This document shows, one piece after another, positions 30,860 through 36,685 of a stretch of 36,685 nucleotides of DNA. Source of the stretch: a virus. Within the stretch, counting starts at the first letter, position 1. The number at the start of each line of letters is the position of its first letter. The notes under the pieces were generated by a model. It saw nothing but the letters and a program-made list of their open reading frames with translations, searched no databases and was not told the DNA's origin. Both the position numbers and the translations under genes were made by a program. The stretch spans positions 1-36,685 of IMG/VR virus record IMGVR_UViG_3300045974_000512; one strand, written 5' to 3'.

Positions 30860-31072
30860 ATGACCAACATCGACCCCACCTGGCAGCACGCCATCGACCA
30901 CCTGCTGTATGTCCCATCTGGCAGGGCCGTCGTCCTCCCTGAGACAGGTCTGTCCCAGACCTACTCCCAGGGTAAGTTGAGCCACGTCAACCACGTCCCC
31001 CTCTATCGCCTGCGCCTGAGCGCCAATGGCAACCTCTTTCGCCGGCAGTCCCTCCTGGAGACCCCATCATGA
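30860..31072 (+). CDS. Small unrecognised protein, first gene of the plus-strand arm
   Basis: I do not recognise this 70-residue protein (TWQHAIDHLLYVPSGRAVVL, then LSHVNHVPLYRLRLSANG). It looks like a small alpha-beta or beta-hairpin fold and is basic towards the C-terminus. It starts 83 bases from the divergent polymerase-like gene and overlaps the next gene (ATGA). There is no clear ribosome site. Its place at the origin of the rightward arm would suit a regulator or a small early protein; that is inference. Confidence 0.55.
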   Translation: MTNIDPTWQHAIDHLLYVPSGRAVVLPETGLSQTYSQGKLSHVNHVPLYRLRLSANGNLFRRQSLLETPS

Positions 31073-31299
31073 ATGCCCGTGTCACTCCCCTTCAGTCCAA
31101 CCAGCGCACCAAGAAGAAGGACCGGTTTTACCTCAACCTCCTGACAGTGCACTCGCAGGCCCTAGAGATACTGGATGAGTCCGGTCCAAGCGAGGTCGCC
31201 TTTCTCCTTCCCCTCCTCCAGTCAGCCATCACCTCTCAGCAGGGCTCTCGTCTCTGTCAGGACTGGGTGAAGGCGCAGGCTCTGGTGCACCGGGCCTGA
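31069..31299 (+). CDS. Small unrecognised helical protein
   Basis: The 76-residue protein starts inside the ATGA junction. After a basic N-terminus (NQRTKKKDRFY) it is helical (LNLLTVHSQALEILDESG, then EVAFLLPLLQSAITSQQG). I cannot name a family. It probably shares a transcript with the gene before it. A 139-base gap without genes follows. Confidence 0.55.
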   Translation: MNARVTPLQSNQRTKKKDRFYLNLLTVHSQALEILDESGPSEVAFLLPLLQSAITSQQGSRLCQDWVKAQALVHRA

Positions 31300-31438
31300 C
31301 AAGCCAAAGCGTAACTTTTGCCCCGGGTGCCTCCTTCAGCCTTCATCGTGCCATCAACATGCCACCCCGTGCTCTCCCGGTGCATCATCTGCACTCATCC
31401 TCGGCCATCAGCGAGCCGAATACTGGTATACTCCCGAA
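31300..31438 (+). promoter_or_regulatory. 139-base non-coding gap with extended -10 promoter
   Basis: The gap holds no gene-like frame. Near its end TGGTATACT (31424-31432) matches an extended -10 box (TGN plus TATACT). It ends six bases before the ATG at 31439, so a transcript from it would again be nearly leaderless. Confidence 0.45.
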
Positions 31439-31573
31439 ATGACTGACACCGACATCGTGCAAAACTTCTTCCTGGACATCTTCCTGGAGGTCCTCGACGA
31501 GATGCAGGAGGAGGCCGCCTATGCCGAAGACACCGCCGTCGACCAGGTGACCGGAGACCTGGCATGGACCTGA
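31439..31573 (+). CDS. Small acidic protein of 44 residues
   Basis: The frame from ATG 31439 encodes a very acidic peptide (MTDTDIVQNFFLDIFLEVLD, then EMQEEAAYAEDT) ending DLAWT, and its last ten bases overlap the next gene. The N-terminal half is amphipathic helix. An extended -10 box lies directly upstream. It is below the usual size cut-off but has good context. High negative charge could suit a decoy or inhibitor protein; this is speculation. Confidence 0.5.
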   Translation: MTDTDIVQNFFLDIFLEVLDEMQEEAAYAEDTAVDQVTGDLAWT

Positions 31574-31902
31574 CCTACCTGGTCTGCCTAGCCCTCACCG
31601 CGGGTGAGGTCGCCATCGCTGTCTACCTACGGTATCAACTCAAGCGCATTGCCAAGAAGCACAACGACCTGGTCGACTGCTTCGTCACCCAGCAAACCGC
31701 CCTCCAGGCCCTGTCTCACCTCGCCTCCAGCCTAGTCTCCACCACCCGGTTTGACAACGTCATCTCGCAGGTAGATACCCACCTCACCTCGCACCACCAG
31801 GCCCTTCTCAACCAGCACGACTGGAATATGAAGGCAACCAGCATCATCTCGTCACTCGACCCAGACTCACCCCCTCTGAGTCCCTGGCGCTCGCTCAACT
31901 GA
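31564..31902 (+). CDS. Membrane-anchored small protein
   Basis: The 112-residue protein begins with a single transmembrane segment (residues 4-22, TYLVCLALTAGEVAIAVYL), followed by a basic stop-transfer patch (RYQLKRIAKKH) and a helical cytoplasmic part. This type-I-like anchor resembles small phage inner-membrane proteins, for example superinfection-exclusion or lysis regulators. I do not recognise the family. It has GGAGA before its ATG and overlaps the preceding small gene. Confidence 0.55.
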   Translation: MDLTYLVCLALTAGEVAIAVYLRYQLKRIAKKHNDLVDCFVTQQTALQALSHLASSLVSTTRFDNVISQVDTHLTSHHQALLNQHDWNMKATSIISSLDPDSPPLSPWRSLN

Positions 31903-31916
31903 CAAGGACCCAACCA

Positions 31917-32246
31917 ATGAGTTTTCTAGACATCCTCACCCAGGCCGAGTTGTATGGCACCCTGTCCATCTCGTCAGCCCCCGCCACCTACACCATCTCC
32001 GTCCCTCACCTGTCTCCACGACAACTGAAACTTCTCTCGACCCTCCTTGCCGACATCGGCTACTCCAAGTCGGACGCCCTCGACAAGATGGCACAACTGG
32101 AAGACCAGAAGCGAGACCTGAAGGACAAGATAGACCAACCAGGGCCTTGGCGAGAGAAGCACACCCGCCTCTGCGTTGAGCAGGAAGCCCTGCTCAACCT
32201 GGCCTGTCTCCTCCCTGCAGCCTGTGACCTTCAGCCAGTCGCCTGA
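31917..32246 (+). CDS. Unrecognised helical protein
   Basis: The 109-residue protein has a beta-rich first third (ELYGTLSISSAPATYTISVP) and a helical, charged coiled-coil middle (DKMAQLEDQKRDLKDKID), ending in a cysteine-containing helix (EALLNLACLLPAACDLQPV). It lies 14 bases after the membrane-protein gene with AAGGAC before the ATG. Function unknown; it probably belongs to the same transcript. Confidence 0.5.
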   Translation: MSFLDILTQAELYGTLSISSAPATYTISVPHLSPRQLKLLSTLLADIGYSKSDALDKMAQLEDQKRDLKDKIDQPGPWREKHTRLCVEQEALLNLACLLPAACDLQPVA

Positions 32247-32247
32247 C

Positions 32248-32769
32248 ATGATAACAGTCGTCCCAGTCCCCCTCTCCAATGAGGACATCAACGCCCACGA
32301 CCACCTCAAGTTGCAGCACACCTGCAACGCCTCTCCCGCCCTCAACACCAACTTCGACCCCGCCTCACTCGAAGACGAGGCCCTCCTGCTGGCAGAGGAG
32401 TTTCTTCCTCTCAAGACCTACTCAGACCTGCTGTCGCTGGTAAGAGCCTTTAACGCGAGGGTGCTGCTAGAGCCAGTCGCCAAGCGCCACTCCTGGGACA
32501 TGGCCCTCGGCTCAGCAAGAGGAAAGTTTGACGCCACTGGCTCCATCTACTACCTCTGGTGCCTTGCCTCTGGCACCACTCGACGCCGAGTCCCAGTCAC
32601 TCGAGACCCCAAGACCCTGACTCCACCTGTCAAGAAGGTGACCATCCACGTCCTGGCCCAGCGCACACAAGAGCAACTCGACCCAGCCACCTGCGCTCCC
32701 ATCTATCTCTACCCGGAGACGAGAGCGGCACTAGAAAAGATGAGCCGCTCATCTAGACAACTCCAATAA
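32248..32769 (+). CDS. Unrecognised protein before the terminase genes
   Basis: I start this gene at the ATG one base after the upstream stop, giving 173 residues; the frame opens further upstream at 32176 but that part lies over the preceding gene. The protein mixes helices (LEDEALLLAEEFLPLKTYSD) with a basic region (WCLASGTTRRRVPVTRDPKT) and a C-terminus ending SRSSRQLQ. No motif is recognised. A non-coding gap with a promoter-like box follows. Confidence 0.5.
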   Translation: MITVVPVPLSNEDINAHDHLKLQHTCNASPALNTNFDPASLEDEALLLAEEFLPLKTYSDLLSLVRAFNARVLLEPVAKRHSWDMALGSARGKFDATGSIYYLWCLASGTTRRRVPVTRDPKTLTPPVKKVTIHVLAQRTQEQLDPATCAPIYLYPETRAALEKMSRSSRQLQ

Positions 32770-32809
32770 ATATCCATTAGTAGACCCATGTGCGTTTATG
32801 AGCAGTGCT

Positions 32810-32815
32810 TATAAT
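32810..32815 (+). promoter_or_regulatory. TATAAT box before the packaging genes
   Basis: In the 100-base gap 32770-32869 the sequence GTGCTTATAATGG contains a perfect TATAAT, with TG two bases further upstream than in a standard extended -10 box. The best region at -35 spacing, CATGTG, is a poor match. It lies about 55 bases before the terminase start and would begin the packaging and head operon. Confidence 0.45.
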
Positions 32816-32869
32816 GGCATGGAATAATGAAGAAATCTTGACGCCGTGCGTCATAAAGGAGTAAAGCCA

Positions 32870-33325
32870 GTGGCTATCTCAAACCAAACCAAGACCCGCA
32901 CCAGCACCGCCTCTCTCATCGAGGCCGAAGCCGAAGACTGGGATGACACTCCCGTCCACTTCAACCGCATCAACAACAAGGGCGCGATAACCCTCACTCA
33001 ACGCGGCGTCTTCAGAATGGCCGCCCTCGGTTGGTCAGTCAAGGACATCTGCAAACTGCACGGTGTCAACCCAGACGAGATTTACGAGACATTCGGCGAG
33101 CCTGTGAAGTCAGGCAAGTATGGCACCGCCCATCGCCTCAAGAAGCGTCTCATGCAACTGGTCTTCGAGACCGAGAAGCCAGACCCATCTCTAGTGAAGT
33201 TTGCACTGAAAAACTTCGCCGGTCTCTGTGAGGACGGAAAGGACTTTGACACCGACGAGGGCATCAAGCCCAACGCGCTGTCTGTCAACCTCCACGTCTC
33301 CCACAACAAGGCCGACTTTGAGTAA
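32870..33325 (+). CDS. terS: Terminase small subunit
   Basis: I start at GTG 32870, eight bases after AAGGAG, rather than at the GTG 32846 that opens the frame; the product is 151 residues. The middle holds a helix-turn-helix-like segment (FRMAALGWSVKDICKLHGVN, then PDEIYETFGE) that suits DNA recognition at the packaging site, and the C-terminal half is helical (RLKKRLMQLVFETEKPDPSL). Its stop overlaps the large terminase start (TAATG). Together they package DNA into the procapsid. Confidence 0.75.
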   Translation: MAISNQTKTRTSTASLIEAEAEDWDDTPVHFNRINNKGAITLTQRGVFRMAALGWSVKDICKLHGVNPDEIYETFGEPVKSGKYGTAHRLKKRLMQLVFETEKPDPSLVKFALKNFAGLCEDGKDFDTDEGIKPNALSVNLHVSHNKADFE

Positions 33326-34623
33326 TGGACCTCCGACTCAACATCCTGCCGCACCTTGCTAACTTCGTCTCGGACGTCGATACCAGATACATCGCCCAGG
33401 TAGCGGGGGTTGGCAGTGGCAAGACCATCGGTTTGATGCAGCACGCCATCGTCATGTCAGCCCTCAACCCGGGCTGTCTTGGCATCCTCGCATCTCCCAC
33501 ATTCAGCATGCTCGAGAAAAACCTGCTCAACATGCGGAATGGACTGGGCGTCCACCTCAACAAGGCAGGCATTCCCTACACTTTCAAGGGCGGCAACACC
33601 TTCCTCCTCCAGTGGCCCAATGGGCAGCAGAGCGAGATAGAATGCACCCACGTTGGCTCATCCATCTCTGGTCGCACAGCCGCCTGGTTTGGCATTGACG
33701 AGGTCGACCTCCTGAAGACCAACGAGGCCCACGAGGTCTGGGACATTCTTGTTGCTCGACTTCGAGACCCAACCGCCAAGAAGGTCCAGGGCTTCTGTGC
33801 CTCCACTCCCGAGGGCAAGAAGTTTCTCTTCCAGAAGTTTGTGCAGGCACTCGAGGACAACCCACCTCTGTCGGCCCGCTTCAAGTTGTATCACGCCGAG
33901 ACCTACGACAACTTCCTCCTTCCTCCCAACTTCATCTCCGACCTTGAGGCTCAGTATGACCCGAAGCGGATACGTGCCCACTTGAAGGGAGAGTTTGTCT
34001 CTCTGACTGAGGGTCTTGTCTACGAGGACTTCGACCGCAAACTCAACCATACCGATGAGGTCGCTCTTCCCAAGGAGCAACTGCATTGCGGCATTGATTT
34101 TAACTTACGTGGCATGGCCTGTGTCACCTCAGTCATTCGAGACAACAAGCCAGTCGTCGTTGACGAGATAATGGGCTCGACCAACACGCACACTCTCGCT
34201 GCTGCCATGAAGGACAAGTATCGAGACCACCAGGTCATCTGCTACCCAGACGCCACGGGTCAAGATATCCGCTCGACCACCTCATCTGAGACCGACCACA
34301 ACATCTTGAAGGCAGCCGGGTTTATCATCAACACCACTCCTGCCAACCCCCACATCTCTGACCGCCTTGGCTCAGTCCGGGCTCAGATACTCAATGGCAA
34401 GGGTGAGCGCCGGCTGAAGATAAATACCAAGCGCTGTCCCATCATGACCGGTTGTCTCGAGCAGCACACCATTGGCGATGACGGCAGACCCACAAAGGGC
34501 ATGTCCTACAACAAGATGACCCTCCACATCGACGGCCCATGCGACGCGCTGGGCTACTTCATTGACAGGCGCTGGCCAACCCGTCGCCCCGGAATGACAA
34601 CCATGCGCCTCACTGGTGCCTAA
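33325..34623 (+). CDS. terL: Terminase large subunit
   Basis: The 432-residue ATPase-nuclease has Walker A AGVGSGKT at residues 27-34 and Walker B AAWFGIDEVDLL with the DE pair near residue 125. The C-terminal RNase H-like nuclease shows Asp residues at GIDFNLRGMA (about 258), YPDATGQD (about 309) and DGPCDALGYF (about 405), the three acidic positions expected for metal binding. It drives packaging and cuts the concatemer. The type of end generated (cos or headful) cannot be told from the sequence. Confidence 0.92.
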   Translation: MDLRLNILPHLANFVSDVDTRYIAQVAGVGSGKTIGLMQHAIVMSALNPGCLGILASPTFSMLEKNLLNMRNGLGVHLNKAGIPYTFKGGNTFLLQWPNGQQSEIECTHVGSSISGRTAAWFGIDEVDLLKTNEAHEVWDILVARLRDPTAKKVQGFCASTPEGKKFLFQKFVQALEDNPPLSARFKLYHAETYDNFLLPPNFISDLEAQYDPKRIRAHLKGEFVSLTEGLVYEDFDRKLNHTDEVALPKEQLHCGIDFNLRGMACVTSVIRDNKPVVVDEIMGSTNTHTLAAAMKDKYRDHQVICYPDATGQDIRSTTSSETDHNILKAAGFIINTTPANPHISDRLGSVRAQILNGKGERRLKINTKRCPIMTGCLEQHTIGDDGRPTKGMSYNKMTLHIDGPCDALGYFIDRRWPTRRPGMTTMRLTGA

Positions 34624-34632
34624 GGAAACAAC

Positions 34633-35964
34633 ATGCAACAACAAACTGGCGTCGGCTTCATGCACCCCGACCTCTGCGACCTTCTCACCGACATCGAGAC
34701 CACCGAGGACGTCATCGAGGGCGACGTTGCTGATGAGGACTATGTGCCCCGCTTCTCAGGCATGACCGACATCGCCTACCAGAAGTTTGTCAAGCGGGCC
34801 GCCTTCTACAACTTGACCGAGCGGGCCCTTGCTGCGGTGGTTGGTGCCCTGGTCCGCAAGCCCTACGCTCTCACTGGTCCAGGGGTTAACTTCGACGACG
34901 CCTTCTCCCTTGAAGACGCGCTCATCGAGACCTACAAGGGAATGCTTGTTACTGGTCGAGTTGGCATGCTGCTTGACCCGACTCCTGAAAACCCGCGCCG
35001 CGTTGTCCAGTATGAGAGCGACGACATCATCAACTGGTCCGACACCTTCCTGGTGCTCGATGCTGGTCGCCTCGTCTCCAACCCATCTGACCCCTTCGTC
35101 CAGGTAGAAGAAGACCGTCGTCTGGTGCTCACTCTCGTTGATGGTGTCTACTCGGCCCAATACTGGACCAAGGGAGATGGCCCTGCTGCCCGCTATGAGC
35201 CGTCATCTGACCTCATCACGCCTCTCTTCCGTGGTCGCACCCTCGACTTCATTCCCTTCATCTCGCTCAACCCAACGGGCATCTCGCTCGACCCAGTCAA
35301 GCCGCCATTTGCCACCCTCGCCAAGTTGAATGTGCAGCACTTCAACACCTCCCTGCTCATCGCTCACGGCTCGCGCTTCTTCGCCCTGCCCAAGCCGTAT
35401 GTGTCAGGCACCCTCGCCGGCACCAACCCGGATGGCAGTGCCCCGTCGTCAGTCTCAGTCGGCACCGAGGACGTCCTCCTCCTCAACTCAGGCGCCACAG
35501 TTGGCTACCTCGAGTTTGGTGGTGCGAATGGCATGCAGTTTCTGGCTGCCGAGCGGGACAAACTGGAGGTGCAGATGGTGACCCTTGGCTCGCGTCTCCT
35601 GACCGAGAAGACAGGTGTCGAGTCAGTCGAGGCCATCAACCTCCGCCTGTCAACTGAGACTGCTTCTTTGATGGCCGTCATTAAGACAGTAGAAGCCGGG
35701 CTCAACACCATCTTCGAGTGGTGCCAACTCTACCTGGACGGCCAGGCCTCCAACATCGACCTCAACAAGGACCTCGCTCTCGCCTCTGCCGGCACCAGCG
35801 CAGACATGCCGGCCCTCTTCACCCTCCTCCAGCGTGGTGCCATCACCAATGAGGACGTGGTCAATGAGGCCAAGCGCCGTGGCATGCTCACTGGCTCAGT
35901 GGTCGCTCTCAATGCGCCTGCTCCAGTTGACACGACCACTGTAGTCAAGCGGGTAGGTGTTTAA
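34633..35964 (+). CDS. Portal protein (DUF4055-like)
   Basis: The 443-residue protein follows the terminase with AAGGAA before its ATG. The N-terminal pattern PRFSGMTDIAYQKFVKRAAF, then YNLTERALAAVVGALVRKPY, is typical of the DUF4055 portal family, in which this helical region forms part of the wing. The middle (FIPFISLNPTGISL) and the long helix near residues 300-380 (AERDKLEVQMVTLGSRLLT) fit a portal crown and stem. Twelve copies would form the DNA channel. Its stop overlaps the next ATG (TAATG). Confidence 0.85.
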   Translation: MQQQTGVGFMHPDLCDLLTDIETTEDVIEGDVADEDYVPRFSGMTDIAYQKFVKRAAFYNLTERALAAVVGALVRKPYALTGPGVNFDDAFSLEDALIETYKGMLVTGRVGMLLDPTPENPRRVVQYESDDIINWSDTFLVLDAGRLVSNPSDPFVQVEEDRRLVLTLVDGVYSAQYWTKGDGPAARYEPSSDLITPLFRGRTLDFIPFISLNPTGISLDPVKPPFATLAKLNVQHFNTSLLIAHGSRFFALPKPYVSGTLAGTNPDGSAPSSVSVGTEDVLLLNSGATVGYLEFGGANGMQFLAAERDKLEVQMVTLGSRLLTEKTGVESVEAINLRLSTETASLMAVIKTVEAGLNTIFEWCQLYLDGQASNIDLNKDLALASAGTSADMPALFTLLQRGAITNEDVVNEAKRRGMLTGSVVALNAPAPVDTTTVVKRVGV

Positions 35965-36272
35965 TGGCAACCCTCACCCTGGTCCTCGTCAACCCTGACG
36001 ACCTAGGTATGGAGACACCTGTCCCGCCCCCTATCTTTGAGGGCATCTGTCAGGACTTCCTCGACGTGTTGGTCAAGGAGACGCCAGTCGACACGGGCAA
36101 CTGCAGGGACAGTTGGGAGATGACAGTCACCGACCTCGAGACCACCTTCTTCAACTCAGCAGAGTATTCGTCATTTCTCGACGAGGGGTGGTCACAGCAG
36201 TCACCAGACGGGATGTCAGCACCCGCTCAAGATGCTCTTCCCAACATCATCCAGGACTGGGTTGTTGCCTAG
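35964..36272 (+). CDS. HK97 gp10-like protein (copy B)
   Basis: The 102-residue protein shares the signature with copy A: ETPVDTGNCRDSWEMTVTD, FNSAEYSSFLDEGW and a C-terminal helix after a G/P loop. Here it lies between portal and scaffold, where many phages encode a head-morphogenesis protein instead. Its start overlaps the portal stop (TAATG). A neck or connector role is likely; why two copies are kept is not clear. Confidence 0.7.
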   Translation: MATLTLVLVNPDDLGMETPVPPPIFEGICQDFLDVLVKETPVDTGNCRDSWEMTVTDLETTFFNSAEYSSFLDEGWSQQSPDGMSAPAQDALPNIIQDWVVA

Positions 36273-36287
36273 TTGTCATCCTGGCAC

Positions 36288-36296
36288 TATAAATAC
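36288..36296 (+). promoter_or_regulatory. TATAAATAC element, possible late promoter
   Basis: A third exact copy of the nonamer lies in the 84-base gap before the scaffold gene, 60 bases from its start. TTGCCT is found 17 bases upstream as a weak -35 candidate. It would boost scaffold and capsid expression. Confidence 0.45.
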
Positions 36297-36305
36297 AGTC
36301 ACAGA

Positions 36306-36322
36306 GCCTACCGGTGGTAGGC
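36306..36322 (+). promoter_or_regulatory. Perfect 7-bp hairpin in the scaffold leader
   Basis: GCCTACC, a GGT loop and GGTAGGC form a tight hairpin just downstream of the TATAAATAC element. It would lie near the 5' end of the transcript, where a hairpin can protect against decay. It is followed by CCC and not by T, so it is not a terminator. Confidence 0.45.
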
Positions 36323-36356
36323 CCAACTCAAAGGAGCCCTCAGCGAGGGATATCTA

Positions 36357-36685
36357 ATGGACCAACTTGAATACGAAGTCACTGACCTTGCGTCAGTCCC
36401 AGAAGCCGCACGGGGTTTCTACGTCGAGAAAGACGGGAAGCACGTGCTGCAGGTCAAGGGCGTTGTCCCTGAAGCCGCTCACCTCCAGGTCAAGACGACC
36501 TTGAATGAGTTTCGCACCAACAACACGACACTGCTGAAGGAGCAGACGAAGTTTAAGGCCCTCGCCTCCATCATCGGCGAGGATGGCCTGGACCCAGACA
36601 AACTCCAGAAGCGCATCGACTCACTGGCGGAAGCCCGAGTTGGTGAGATGAAGACAACCTATGAGACGCAAGTCCTAGACCTATC
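36357..36685 (+). CDS. Capsid scaffolding protein, 5' part (continues at 1-482)
   Basis: The gene starts at ATG 36357 and is cut by the arbitrary end of the window. The true product continues through the 127-base overlap to base 482. The visible start, MDQLEYEVTDLASVPEAARG, then YVEKDGKHVLQVKGVVPEA, matches the acidic N-terminus common in GP20-like scaffold proteins. The residues after it (NEFRTNNTTLLKEQTKFKAL) begin the coiled coil. A hairpin and a TATAAATAC element lie upstream. The ribosome site near the start is weak (GAGGGA). Confidence 0.8.
   Translation, partial: MDQLEYEVTDLASVPEAARGFYVEKDGKHVLQVKGVVPEAAHLQVKTTLNEFRTNNTTLLKEQTKFKALASIIGEDGLDPDKLQKRIDSLAEARVGEMKTTYETQVLDL
36559..36685. 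repeat. Right copy of 127-bp terminal overlap
   Basis: Identical to bases 1-127. It shows that the sequence closes on itself. The unique genome length is 36,685 minus 127, or 36,558 bp. Confidence 0.95.

Noticed and set aside
30777-30917. N-terminal extension of the polymerase-like frame
   Set aside because: It would run across the promoter element and over the divergent plus-strand gene; its sequence (many W, R, C and G) looks non-coding.
1-36685. tRNA genes, CRISPR arrays and lysogeny genes
   Set aside because: I saw no cloverleaf with a TTC-loop motif (GTTC itself seems absent from the genome), no regularly spaced repeats, and no integrase or repressor-like protein.

Overview
The window is a complete genome of a tailed double-stranded DNA bacteriophage, linearised inside its scaffold gene. 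The first 127 bases are identical to the last 127, so the unique circle is about 36,558 bp. The gene set (small and large terminase, portal, scaffold, HK97-fold capsid, head-tail joiners, tail terminator, tail tube, frameshifted tail chaperone, tape measure, and lambda M/L/K/I/J-type tail tip) indicates a siphovirus with a lambda-like tail. A two-gene spanin pair (inner-membrane Rz-like plus outer-membrane lipoprotein) implies a Gram-negative host. G+C looks like the high fifties by eye. No integrase, excisionase or repressor is visible, so a lytic lifestyle is the simplest reading.

Layout. One plus-strand arm runs from about 30,860 rightwards, through the circular join, to 24,056. It starts with small unknown genes (30,860-32,769), then packaging and head (32,870-3,919), tail chaperone and tape measure (3,935-7,414), tail tip (7,427-13,965), fibres and other virion proteins (13,974-21,885), a GIY-YIG endonuclease, and a lysis cassette (22,703-24,056) without a recognisable endolysin. 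One minus-strand arm runs from 30,776 down to 24,035: a small polymerase-like protein, a transglutaminase-fold protein, an AAA+ ATPase, two small proteins resembling NUMOD3 DNA-binding modules, and several unknowns. The arms diverge at 30,777-30,859 and collide tail-to-tail at 24,035-24,056.

Regulation. The minus arm carries eight copies of a 14-base element, TATAATAGACACAT, in front of nearly every transcription unit. The plus arm has three exact intergenic copies of TATAAATAC (and one near copy), which resembles the T4 late-promoter core. A 51/52-bp direct repeat brackets the palm-domain half of the polymerase-like gene and contains a sequence laid out like a T7 RNA polymerase promoter.

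The most striking whole-genome feature is word avoidance. I found no GATC anywhere, and GTAC, GAAC and GTTC also seem to be missing. Codon choice shows it directly: after a codon ending in G, isoleucine is ATA (rarely ATT), tyrosine TAT, phenylalanine TTT and asparagine AAT, while the C-ending codons are common elsewhere. AGCT appears to be avoided as well. This suggests long selection by restriction, or by some other system that reads G-W-W-C.

All functional calls come from reading motifs and gene order; no database search was run.
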